Assembly (NCBI GenBank): GCA_030248195.1
Contig: JASAND010012762.1
Span: 51,005 to 115,004 of the forward strand
DNA from: Trissonchulus latispiculum
Taxonomy: Eukaryota > Nematoda > Enoplea > Enoplida > Ironidae
Direction: 5' to 3'
Length of the DNA stretch: 64,000 nucleotides
Numbering within the stretch: position 1 is the first letter of the stretch; every line of letters starts with the position of its first letter. The translations under genes and the position numbers were made by a program. Below the pieces are notes generated by a model, which was given only the letters and a program-made list of their open reading frames with translations, made no database searches and was not told the origin of the DNA. Shown here one piece after another: positions 52,860-63,608 of the stretch.

Positions 52860-53970
52860 TTCTACCAGAGTGCTAAACAACAATCTGCAAATGAACAATC
52901 TCTGTTTCCGATTTTACTTCTTGTTTTGACTGCGACATCCACACGTTCATGAAATGTTATCGTGCTCGCCCTTTTCTTTTAGTATACATACATTTGGTCA
53001 GTACTGCTTAATGTATTTTACTGTTTGAGTTTTACTTTTGTGTTTTTGTAGTGCCGTTTTAATAGCTTTTATTTTTGTCCATATTTGTAAATAGTTGTTT
53101 AAATAAAATTTTTTGGATTTTAGTCGTAATTAAACTTTATTCTTTTTTTCTTTTTTTCATCCGCCTTTGAAGGGTATTTCCGATCGTCGAAGGCTGAATT
53201 GACTTTGTATTCCCGTTTGGTGTTTGGCTGCCAAATCATGTATAGAAACTTAGCAGTGATTGTTTTATGAAACCGAACATTGGCTGCAATTGTAATTACA
53301 ATTGTTAATTACAATTCTTACAATTGTCGAACTACTGGCCAGGCAATTGTTATATGAAACCCAATTGACTACAATTGTAGGAATTGTAGTCTACAATTGT
53401 TTTATGAAATCGGCCCCAGCTCTATCCGGTTTTTGAGACAGTTACTATCTTAATACTGCAAATATCATGAGACGTTGAAGCGAAGCCACGTTTTGCGGTC
53501 TATCATTACATATTAAATGGAAAATACAACTGAGCTTTTCGGTTATGAATTGCGACCTTAATTTTCTTTCTGCAACTGCCTGCTACAGATAAAGAAGGCT
53601 AGAATTCAATGCTTTCCAAATTGCACCAAGCATGCCATGTAATCTAGCGGGAACGATACGAAATTCCATTCCAGCTGCTCTTGTTCCAACTTCAAAAAGG
53701 TGCAGAGATACAAAGAACTTTACTTTAGTGCGATTTGTGCTGCAAACAGAAACGTGAATAAATTCTCATAGAAGAACAATATTCGACTAATTACTATCTT
53801 CAAGACCAACTGATAATGTGGGCAGTTTTTGGCTAATGGTTTTGCATTGTGTGCTGTGGTGCCCTAGTGCTTCTGTTAAAAATAACAATAAATCTCTACT
53901 GCTTCTTCATTTTTTACACAACTGTTATACCGACACTTTTCATATTTTACGTATCAACCGAGGAGAAAGG
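52860..53970. other. No gene seen; CAATTG-rich patch
   Basis: 53285-53405 is dense in CAATTG/TACAATTGTA palindromes and bracketed by TTTTATGAAACC and TTTTATGAAATC, likely a decayed MITE. The rest is plain AT-rich sequence. Confidence 0.4.
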
Positions 53971-53971
53971 T

Positions 53972-53977
53972 TTTATT
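53972..53977 (-). terminator. Polyadenylation signal (minus strand AATAAA)
   Basis: TTTATT on the plus strand, 37 nt downstream of the stop of the Cys-rich peptide gene. Confidence 0.5.
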
Positions 53978-54013
53978 TCCAAAATTAATTGATTGTTCGT
54001 GTGTTCGCCTACA

Positions 54014-54226
54014 TCACCAGTTGGAGCATTCACAAATGGACATGGCAATTCCCCTCATGCCGGATCGGCAGTTGATCGTTCTATATTTATACTGACTGCG
54101 ACCACATTTTCGATCACAGCAAGTGAGGAAAGCATCACAGTTGTTGTGCGCTGCGTAGTTGCACTGGGTGGTGTAGTCCATGCTATGTACCAGGCTGCTC
54201 AGCGCCAGAACCAAGAGAACTGCCAT
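54014..54226 (-). CDS. Small secreted Cys-rich peptide
   Basis: 70 residues. It begins with a strong signal peptide (MAVLLVLALSSLVHS, cleavage near 15) and a mature part of about 55 residues with eight Cys in the order C-x7-C-x5-CC-x3-C-x10-C-x11-C-x-C, enough for four disulfides. No homologue recognised; such patterns occur in defence peptides, pheromones, venom components and structural peptides, and I cannot choose. Upstream on the minus strand a TTAACTTTAG acceptor lies 23 nt before the ATG; an in-frame lead (ASSKPWL) could extend the N-terminus from a prior exon. A polyadenylation signal follows at 53972-53977. The opposite-strand frame is a shadow. Confidence 0.65.
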   Translation of the reverse strand: MAVLLVLALSSLVHSMDYTTQCNYAAHNNCDAFLTCCDRKCGRSQYKYRTINCRSGMRGIAMSICECSNW

Positions 54227-54721
54227 CAGCCATGGTTTTGAAGATGCCTAAAGTTAAAATGATAAACATGATATTAAAGTCAAAAATTTTGATAGATTTG
54301 TGTTTCATCAAATCTGCTATAAAGTGCGATTATATGTTACGGGCAAACGCGTAAGTCTGGCATTTACGTAAGCTCCCGGGCAAATAGATAACGTACACAT
54401 GTCCCCGGTCTGGTAGCGAAACATCATCTGAATATCACATTTATCGCCATTTGCCCGGGCAGCTGCGTGAATTATTTATTTCTCCGAATTACTGTCGGAC
54501 AGATATGTAAATTATCTTCCCTAAAATAATTTTGGGCAAATGCATAAATTTTATTTTTAAGCTTGGATTTGAGATATATCCTTGTGATCTTGTCTGATAC
54601 TTGGCTAAAATCTATATACTTCTAGCTTTCGAACTACTGTAATTACTAATGAGTCACCTTAGCGACAGATCACTCACTCGTAATAACTGCGAACACTAAT
54701 TCCTGCTCACTCAACAATGAA
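54227..54721. other. Intron/intergenic DNA, no feature seen
   Basis: Contains two diverged GGGCAAA(C/T)GC/CGTAA modules (54342, 54534) and GCCCGGGCA; no gene. Confidence 0.35.
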
Positions 54722-55645
54722 AGACTAAAAGTTTGACACAAAAATGTGTGTACAAATTTTACTTATACTGTGTTTAATATTCATCGGAGACCCATACCCT
54801 TATATATTTTCTGAATTGTCATGATGACAGAAAAAGTTTTATAAAATTTAAAATTTTGAAAAATTTCAAAAAATTCAAAATATCGGTTTATCGAGATTTC
54901 TCTCCGGAATATGCATGCTAAAAGTTGAAACAGAAAACAGTTAAACAGAAAAATTGTCCCATCTGACAACGCGCAGAATGACGGAAGAACGAAGAAAATC
55001 GGCTAAGGTTTGAATTTTTTATTAGCATTTGTCTGTTTTCAAAATCCTTGCCGCTTTGAAACTTTGACAAGCTAATGATCGCTCAGTACTTGATAGAAAT
55101 TTTTTTCGTTTTCATTTTCGGGACCGCTTAGACATTTGCTTTAACGTAGTAAAAGTCATTTCTCAAAATTTGAAAATTTTCAAAATATTACTACTTTTGA
55201 ATTCAAATTTTGAAAAATGATTTTTACTACGTTAAAGCAGATGTCTAAGCGGTCTCGAAAATGAAAACGAAAAAAAATTCTATCAAGTACTGAGCGAGCA
55301 GTAGCTTGTCAAAATTTCAAAGCGGCAAGGATTTTGAAAACAGACAAATGCTAATAAAGACTGCATACCTTAACCGATTTTCTTCGTTCTTGTGTCATTC
55401 TGCGTGTTGTCAGATGGGAAAATGTTTCGGAAAGATTGAAATTTTTAGCATGCATATTTCGCATAAAATCCTCGATAAACCAATATTTTTAAATTTTTGA
55501 AATTTTTCAGAATTTTAAATTTTATAAAAGTTTCCTCATAGTGACGATTCAGAAAATATATAATGTTATGGATCTCCGATTAATATTAAATGCAGTATAA
55601 GTGATCAAAGTTTTGTACACACATTTTTGTGTCAGACTTTTAACT
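54722..55645. mobile_element. Long fold-back MITE, about 920 bp
   Basis: Two arms of about 450 bp mirror each other around a centre near 55190: GACACAAAAATGTGTGTACAAA at the left versus TTTGTACACACATTTTTGTGTC at the right, and TTTTTACTACGTTAAAGC with TCTAAGCGGTC near the centre. Non-coding. TSD not identified. Confidence 0.85.
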
Positions 55646-55680
55646 TCTTTTACTTGAAATTGGGTAATTACTATCACAGA

Positions 55681-55805
55681 CGACTCGATCAGCACCACGG
55701 AAGCAGGAGTACAACGAAATGCTTAAACAAATCAATGATGCTAAATCAAAGCAATGGGATCTGATCCCGTACATGATGAAGGAAGGTGGTGCGAAACAAG
55801 ATAAG
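55681..55805 (+). CDS. Possible exon, unrecognised
   Basis: Behind a TTACTATCACAG acceptor an open frame reads charged, helical sequence (RKQEYNEMLKQINDAKSKQW). The donor is unclear. The fold-back MITE just upstream would then sit in the intron. Confidence 0.25.
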
Positions 55806-56629
55806 TTAAGCTTTGTAATTTTATCCTCCTTTTATAGTCGGTTTAACATTACTAAAACTATTCGGATATCACTATTTATAATTTTGCACTATTTCTTTCC
55901 ATCTACCATAATGACAAACTTTATTCTAAAGTGCAATTTACAGTAGTGATTTTAGAAGAGACCGTTAAACATAATAATTCTGCGTACATGAACATTCTTC
56001 GTTTACGTAGTTGCTTGTGTTGAACTTTTTATGCTTCTAGTAAAAACACCCGCATGATGGAGGCTTAGCACTATGGGGAGAATGCAACGCATTCTCCTGT
56101 GCGGTTTGACAATTTCGTAATCTGAATGGATGGCCTCACACCCAGCTCAGCTAACTCAGCTAAGTCAACACATGTATTGAAATTATTAATTAATACTAAA
56201 CAGCTCTGACCAACTAGTCAAGATAAATTATTAAGACTTACGAGTAAAATACAGTACCTTAATTTGGAAACTTAACCTACCCGCAGACCCGCGCGGGTAC
56301 TTTTGCGGGTAAACACAAATAGTGTGTGGGTTGGCCTTGAATAACTCACTTAAATCATTTAGACCAAAGCCAAGCCAAATTACATAAGATATGTAGAAAG
56401 CATTTCAAACTTTAAAGTCTTTGCCGTTATATTTCTTGGGAAAATTGTCTTGTGACTTCTCCGCTCCTTGTGACTCCATTCTTTATTCAGTGACGTTGTT
56501 TAAACTCATTAGTGTTTCTTACGGTAATGGGTTTAACAAACTCTATATTGTTTGAGCTGACAGTAATCAAAAGCTGCTCTAGCGTAACGTGCTGGATCAA
56601 ACCTTACAGTGTCCTCTATTTATTTATGT
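55806..56629. other. No gene seen
   Basis: AT-rich sequence with one local CCCGCGCGGGT-type palindrome near 56285-56305. Confidence 0.3.
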
Positions 56630-56946
56630 ATTTTCAGCATCTTCGCAGACCATATTTCCTACTTTCCTGTATAGGCTCGTCGCTCCTGCCCTCCTCTTTA
56701 CTTCTGCAGCCGACTTTTTCCCCAGGCCTTTCGAGCAGGCTTATGTGGTTTCCAGCCCACCCAGTTGCTATTGCCAAGCGGGGGGGGGCAGCAGCTTTCG
56801 AGGTCCGAATGTTGCTGCCTTGGGAGTGACTGCAATAACCGTACGGTAGTTTACTCGGGATCATGTTTTCTGTCCGCGATCTTCGCCTCTCTGCCTCTGG
56901 ACTACGGTCTGCGGTGAGCACCACTTACGGGCCACTTTGTGAGCCT
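56630..56946 (-). repeat. Inverted repeat partner B (of 49389-49705)
   Basis: See 49389-49705. It starts right behind a TATTTTCAG acceptor-like site and holds an open 86-codon frame, probably incidental. Confidence 0.7.
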
Positions 56947-58654
56947 AACAGTGTATGAGCCTTCAGCAAAAAAATCAAAGCAACAAACTAGGACACAGAC
57001 TGAGTACCGGCTGCTTAGAACATACGACGTCATCAAAATGGATGTATGAAAATAATTTTAAAAGTACGATAGCTTATACCTTAAATTTGGCCTGGAGTTT
57101 TGATCAACTACGAGTTACGACGCGAAGCGGCTGCTCATTTGCTGACTTGCTAAGATAAGTTATAGAATATTATTTGATTTTAAAATGACTGTAAATTCGG
57201 TTGAATTAAGATTGTGTTTGTAACGGATCAAGCACCTTTTTGGAACTATCAGTATTTACCAGTTTCTATCCCCTGTTTCGAGCCAAAATTATTTTGTTAT
57301 ATAGAATTTGCATACTCCGTCAAACTGTGTTTGAGTGCAGATTAGGCGAAATGTTAGTTCCGACCGTTGTGGTTTATGGTTAATCTTACCATAGCATTTT
57401 ATGGCTAAGCATTAATATTTTTGTCTGTGGTTCTAGTGTAATCCCCATATTAATGTGTTTGGCCGAACCGAACTATACCCACCGGCTTGAAAGGCTGATG
57501 CTAATCATCACACATAAAAGCATTTGGATAATCTAAGTTGTTCTGATCTATTTCTTACTGACTGATGAGAATTTAACTTATGAATTAGTTCAATTTTTAA
57601 GGACAGCTGGAAAGGTAATTGTTGCCGAGGAACCATAACACATAATGTCCGTTCTAACCTTTACCTTTGCTAGTTGTATATTTGAATGGTTATCTCGGAC
57701 ATTTAAAGTAAATTGCCTGATTTATTACAGTAGATTAACATCAGGTTCCTATACTGGGTAATCCGGCATAAAATTACCAGAACAAAATGTAATATAGCAG
57801 TGTGTTCTGTACAAAAATGGTACTTTTCTTTAAAAGGGCTGATGGATTTATTTACAGGTAATTGGATAACTAACAAACTACCCGTGGTGAAATGGCTCCG
57901 ATGGTGAAAACAAAACCCCTATAGGATAATGGATCGATTCAAAAGTTGCATAACAGATTAGCAAATTGCATAAACCGCTGCTTCGAAAGAATGTCACGAC
58001 AATCCACATAGCCTTGCGGAAGCAAGAGAGTCATGAACGATTCAAACGAAAGCCCAACGGAAGAAGCAAAGACAATGATAACAATAATTTTTCTCTTGCC
58101 ATTCTCACAGTATTTGCTGTGTAGTATGCTGTTAGCCACTTTGCCTATCGCACAGATGGTCCAGCCGGACCTAAATCTTACTCTTGCATTCTCTCTGGTG
58201 CCTGCCGGTGCCATTTGCAGTTCTATTCCCTATGTCTGCAATTTACCGACTGCTAAGGGGCGGCCGCCTAGGGTGGAGCTGCCTAGGTACGTTCATCATA
58301 TAGTCGGTGGACATGGACATGGACAAATCTCCAGCCTTGTTAAACGCCTCGGGTAATTGTGACGACAATTATTCTGTGTCAGCTGTAAAACCCAGCCAAC
58401 GTTACAAAAATGTATTCATAGCTGACACTGCTCCTAATCGGTTTAGAACCAACTGTAGTGGGGCGTACGAGAAAATAAATTTAGCCTTAAAAATTTCGGC
58501 GCTAACCATATTCGTTACCGTTGTTTCGAAATTAAATTGTCGTTAGATTCAATTTAGTCCCTCTTCAAACTACAATAATTAAATTTTGTATAATCTAAAT
58601 TTAGTCCCGTCGGGTGCAAAGTGAAGAGAGTGATATCAAAAGCTTAAGCTTGAA
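56947..58654. other. No confident gene
   Basis: A frame at 58033-58356 has two hydrophobic stretches (IIFLLPFSQYLLCSMLLATL) and could be an exon of a membrane protein, but lacks other support. The rest is AT-rich. Confidence 0.3.
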
Positions 58655-59041
58655 GTGTTTGATCACAGGTCAAAACTGAAGAAAACAAGGTCATCTACTC
58701 AGAACCTTATGAAAAACTTTTACTCGAATCCACGAAACCCAAGCGACAGTTGCCAAGTTGGTCGTAACAAGATGGAAAAGACGGAAAAGACGGAAAAGCT
58801 TGCAAACAGCAATATCCCTCAAAGAGCAGTCGAAGTGTACCTTTGTTTATGCTGTAACTGTCAAATGAAAAAGACAACGAGCCGCCAAGGAATTGTCGTC
58901 AGACCGATTACATCAGCTGATTTTAACAACAGGGCACAGATTGACTTGGTAGATTTTCAAAGTCTTCCTGATAACGAGTTCACATGGGTTCTCTATTATC
59001 AAGATCACCAAACAAAGTTTTCCATCCTATGGTCCCTTTAA
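58655..59041 (+). pseudogene. Integrase-core remnant (retroviral-like/Ginger/KRBA2-type)
   Basis: The C-terminal half reads CNCQMKKTTSRQGIVVRPI then AQIDLVDFQSLPDNE and WVLYYQDHQTKFSILW. This is the zinc-knuckle end and first half of an rve integrase, with the first catalytic Asp in QIDLVDFQ, closely like integrase proteins annotated as KRAB-A domain-containing 2-like/SCAN-type. It stops at 59039-59041 before the second Asp and Glu, so it is truncated. Upstream 60 residues are unconvincing. Confidence 0.6.
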
Positions 59042-61143
59042 ATATTAAGCAAGTTAAGGACGTGCAAGCAGAGTTGGCGCCGGGTCCGGGTACCAGCGGG
59101 CCGGGCTGAGTCCGGGTCCAACTTTAGGACCCGCAGGCCCGAATCTGGGTCCGGGCCCAAAATACTGAAGAATATTGAATTTTGGTACATTTAGGGATGT
59201 TAATACATAAGTTGTTCTTTTCCATTCTAATAAAAGCCAAAAAGTAAGTAGAAACATAGGCATTGAGATGCAATGTTTAGTAGTTGCCTAGCTGAGGTCT
59301 TTTAACCTATGTTGCTCTGTTGGGCTAGAAACAAAAAATATGTAACTAGAATTGAAAGTAGAAATATTAATTCAAATTAATAACTTCGTATAGAATTTTG
59401 CAATGCACGCAAAAGTAAATTTAGTAAACAAGCTCAAGGACATTGTTTACAAATACAAGCCAACAATAATTCGACCACCTTTCTTCCTTCAGAGCAATCG
59501 CAACTTATCCGAAGGACAGCCTCACACGTCTCTGGACTCATGACAAAAAACTGCTACCGATATCCAAACAAGTTTCATTCCACAAATCAGGCTAAGTTTT
59601 GCTCATTCTGATTGGCTGTTGGCAACCCCCCCCCAAAAGAGGACCCATTTTGGAAATTAATAGAAACTGCCGTAATCCTTTGCTAGGCCCCCCTCCCAAA
59701 CGGGGGGGTTTCTGCAATCTGACTGGCTATTGGCTACCCCCACCAAACGGAGACTTCTTTTTGTCTACCCCTCACCAACCGGAGATTTGGTCGACCCCCC
59801 TCAAACGGGAAGCATTCGTGTATTGTGGTCGGAGCACCGTTACGCAATGCTAAGAAGAGGAGCCCTCTAGTGGCTTACTCTTCTTCTTAATAATAGTGCA
59901 ATTATGCACTCTTGATAGTAGTGTAAGAGTTTCATACTCTTCTTCTATTATATACTCGTGGTATCACTAATGAATCTAGCTCAGAAAGAAATTATCGTAG
60001 TGAGTGACAATCTGTCTAGTCATACAGTCTGACATTGTCTGACATTCATTCAGTCAGCCAGTGATTTTGATAAAACTGACATCATCCGTAAAGTTAGTCA
60101 ATCTTGGACCCCTGAAATCGCTCCTGCTTTATAATCGATTCAATATTAACAAGTAGGCCACAAAATGGGCAATATTCCTTTGCAGACTCGTTATTATTCC
60201 ATTGCGCGAATTGTTTTTGAAGACAAGCTTTCAGTACTTAAATTTTATCACTTGTCGTCGCAGAACTACATCGAAATCAGCGAGAACCAGAATAGGCCTA
60301 TGCTTGCCATGCCATATTTGGGCCAAACTTGTGAAGTTCAGCGTAAGCTAGTACCTTGTTTTCCCAAGCTACACTGGTGCTCAAAAAACTGCAACCGTTG
60401 AGATGAAAGCTGAAAGCTGAAAGCGTGAAAGCTGTCAATTCTGCTGCTTAAATAGTTTAAACCTAATTTGCATAATCTGCAAAAAAATCCACCTAAGCTA
60501 GCCCTGTGTTGAAGATTGAGCTTCCGAATAGAGAAATGACTCACACTGCACTAAACATAATAGTTTTCTTTTTATACATTCCTGCTCCAGCAGGAATAAA
60601 AGTTTAATTGTAATTGAATGGGCTGTAATGGAAATTTTTATTTATTGGAAATTTAACGGCTGCATCATGGTATTAAAACTGCCTTGCTTGAGTAACTAAA
60701 CTTTCACTTACCATTCTATTCAATGCAAATATTAAGGTGATGAAATGAATAAGACTGTCAAGCCAAAGCAGCGGTTCTGAAAATTAGGCTCTATGTTATA
60801 AAGAAATCAAAATGTTTGAGAACTAAATTAGTGACACAGGTTTATCAGTTGTACGCAGACCTGTGTTGGCTTAGAATTTCTCAATATATAGTGTGCGTAA
60901 ATTAGGAAATACAGGAAATTCTGGAAATGGTTAAAATGAAAAATAAAGTTGTCTTAAAGTCATAAAATGTCTTAAAGTTTCAAAACATTGCCAGCTTTCA
61001 TTTTTCCTGGAAGTTGCGCTATGTTTTGATTTTTGAATTATCAAAAATTCACGTGAGCTTCGAAAGGCTGAAATTAGCAAAATAAAGTAGTCTCGCTGAC
61101 TAGAGCTGTAGACAATTGCTAGAATGTTGGACTGTAAGACAAA
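59042..61143. other. No gene seen; GGGTCCGG patch and repeat fragments
   Basis: 59075-59160 is rich in GGGTCCGGG/CCCGCAGGCCC, probably a MITE remnant. 59852-59965 shows TACTCTTCTTCTTA-type modules related to those at 63609-63660. No coding frame. Confidence 0.4.
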
Positions 61144-61151
61144 GGAAACCT

Positions 61152-62418
61152 TAGTGATGTTTCAGTCGCTGAAACTGAAACTGAAACTAGGTTTCAGTCT
61201 CTACATGCTTCAGTTTCAGTCACTGAAACTGAAACTGAAACTGAAACTATTTTGGAAAACGGACTGAAACTGAAACTGAAATCATTTAGACTAACCGACT
61301 GAAACTGAAACTGAAACTGAAACTGAAACTACCCTATTTCTAGAACTGAAACTGAAACTGAAACTAAAACTAGAAAAGTCTGAAACAGTTTCAGTCCCAG
61401 CGTAAAATCTGAAGTTTTCCTTCTAGTTGGAGCTAAAACCGGTTTCAGTTGATGCTAGAACTGAAACTCCATTTCAGTCTCAGCGTGCAAGACCCTTTCA
61501 GTCTCTGCGTGGTTAAGTTCTTTGTAAGATGTTATTGCAGATTTCCCATAATAGTTTTCCGTGCGAAAGAATTGAAGGAATGTGTTACGTTTTAGGCTCT
61601 CGTGTAGATAAGTAGGAAACTATGTTAAAGCGCTAGTGCTTTACATCGTTTTAAAGCACAAGCTGTGACACCTCTACGGTCTACGGTAGTGTTGTTAACC
61701 GGCCCTGTCTAGACCAGCCGGCCGGCGCCGCGAACCCGGCCGGCTCACGAAAATTTGGGCCGGTGAACAACACTAGTCTAAGGCCTCATAGGCTATGCAT
61801 CGAGTTGCAGCAATGAAGCTTTGTGTCCTCAACAGCTTTAGATGCTTAAGCAAATAACCAAGCTGGTTTACGTGCTTTGAGAATGTTGATGCAACAAGCA
61901 ACTATTAAAACTTATTTCACAACGAATCTTTATTTTCACAAAAAAGTACAATATATTAGATAAAGCTGTTAGATTAGATAAAACTTACCCAGAACTGACA
62001 TAGAAGCTGATATTGTAAAATGAAACTGCAGCTTCAACAATTTTAAATTCCAAATATGCGGAAACTGAAAGTTATCTTTTTGGGCGAAGACATTAACTGA
62101 AAAATCCGGACAAAAACTGAAACTATTCTAAAGCGTGGACTGAAACTGAAACTGAAACTGTTTGGCGTCACCGACTGAAACTGAAACTATTTTGCGTCAT
62201 CGACTGAAACTGAAACTGAAACTGAAATTAATTTGGACCGACGACTGAAACTGAAACTAAAACTGAAATTATTTTGGGATGACGACTGAAACTGAAACTG
62301 AAACTGAAATGATTTTTGATATATGACTGAAACTGAAACTGAAACTGAAATTAACTTCGGCTGTCGACTGAAACTGAAACTGAAACTGAAACTAAAATGG
62401 GCTACTGAAACAACACTA
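61152..62418. mobile_element. hAT-type MITE, 1267 bp, with (CTGAAA)n ends and 8-bp TSD
   Basis: Ends TAGTGATGTTTCAGT and ACTGAAACAACACTA, flanked by GGAAACCT at 61144-61151 and 62419-62426 (perfect 8-bp TSD). Long CTGAAACTGAAA arrays occur inside both ends (61190-61370, 62130-62395), interrupted by unique phrases. Non-coding. Confidence 0.9.
61687..61775. mobile_element. Nested mini hAT MITE, 89 bp
   Basis: TAGTGTTGTTAACCGGCCC at the left and GGGCCGGTGAACAACACTA at the right. Flanks GTCTACGG (61679-61686) and GTCTAAGG (61776-61783) match at 7 of 8. It lies inside the larger hAT MITE and shares its terminal TAGTGTTG motif. Confidence 0.85.
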
Positions 62419-62894
62419 GGAAACCTCCGAAACTAAGATTCTATGATTCGATACCTCTCATATGTCATTTAAATTCGTAATTCCTGAGTTCATGATTTCA
62501 CACAAACTAGAAATTTTCAGAAAGGAAAGCAACATCTCGCATGACAATTGTGCGCAGAGTGCTGATGGGAATAGAAGTTGTGTTGACAAGGAGTGGCGCA
62601 TGCCAAATTGTGTAGTGGAACGTAAAGGCACTAAGGAAAGCAAAAGTAAACCACGCCTACTTTAGCTCCTCAAACCTATGGAAAAACTCAATTATTATTC
62701 TATAGATAATTTTTTAGGAAACGAACAGTCGAACAGGCGACGAACAATGTTACCGCTAATGACTAAATTCCGAACAATCTGAATTGGGGCTGTGTTGGTT
62801 AATTAGTGTTAATTGTGTTAATTAATTAGTGTTAATAGGTCACTACCCGTCCGTGCGATTCGATTCGAATTCCGGATAAAGCTCATTTCACTGA

Positions 62895-62970
62895 TCACCT
62901 GTGGCTCAGTTGGTAGAGCGTCTGAGTGTAAAGCAGAAGACCGCGGGTACGAGCCAAGTACCTGATGTTT
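62895..62970 (+). tRNA. tRNA-like sequence, degraded (Tyr-GTA-like) or SINE head
   Basis: A-box TGGCTCAGTTGGTAGAGC is perfect. The anticodon arm can be drawn as TCTGA-GTGTAAA-GCAGA, giving GTA (Tyr). The T arm (GCGGGTACGAGCC) is a poor B-box match and the 3' acceptor strand does not pair with TCACCTG. A TTTTTT Pol III stop lies at 62994-62999. A tRNA pseudogene or tRNA-derived SINE is more likely than a working tRNA. Confidence 0.45.
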
Positions 62971-63008
62971 TCGGGTGCTTGGTGGGGTGCAACTTTTTTA
63001 ATTACTTA

Positions 63009-63310
63009 AGCCATGGTTACACTTGACAATCTTGTGACAACGCGTTGTGACAACGGCAGTTGTCTCCCATGTCACTCGTGACAACTAGTGGTTACATGTG
63101 ACAACAGATCTTGACAACTCACACTTGCTGTTGAACCAACGCTATGTTTACTATTGCGTTGTCACAACGAAATCGGGCATGGTCCCAACGCGTTGTCACC
63201 AGCTGTCACAACGTTTTGTTACTGGTTACATGAACAACGTCGGGACAATTCTGTAGCAACGGCCGTTGTGACAACGTGTTGTCACAAGATTGTCAAATGC
63301 AACCAAGGCT
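63009..63310. mobile_element. Harbinger-like MITE, 302 bp, TSD TTA
   Basis: Ends AGCCATGGTTACACTTGACA and TGTCAAATGCAACCAAGGCT are inverted, and the similarity runs on through CTTGTGACAACGCGTTGTGACAACGGC. TTA flanks both sides (63006-63008, 63311-63313), the TWA-type TSD of PIF/Harbinger. The interior is full of TTGTGACAAC half-sites. Confidence 0.8.
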
Positions 63311-63484
63311 TTACTGGTTGCCTGGACCATGAGGTTTAGTAGTGTCTCTGACCTAGGCCTACCTAAGTATACCTAACTTATTTTTGGTTCGGTAAGCTGC
63401 AGTTTGGTTAAGTTCTTTTTGGTTTGACACTCCTTTTGAAATTGAGATACAATGGGTTTGTAATTTCAAGCAAATTCTAATAAG

Positions 63485-63564
63485 TATTTGGAATTGATTT
63501 ATTGCAGATTTCCTTTGGATGAAGTGTTTGGAATTGATTTATTGCAGATTTCCTTTGGATGATG
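63485..63564. repeat. 40-bp tandem duplication
   Basis: TTTGGAATTGATTTATTGCA followed by GATTTCCTTTGGATGA occurs twice in a row, nearly identical. Confidence 0.9.
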
Positions 63565-63608
63565 GCTTGATTTGGGACAGATAGGCACAACCGCTGAGAA
63601 TTCCGTTA

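Noticed and set aside
61190..61370. Hexamer array as telomere-like sequence
   Set aside because: The unit is CTGAAA/GAAACT, not a telomere repeat, and it belongs to a hAT MITE with its own TSD.
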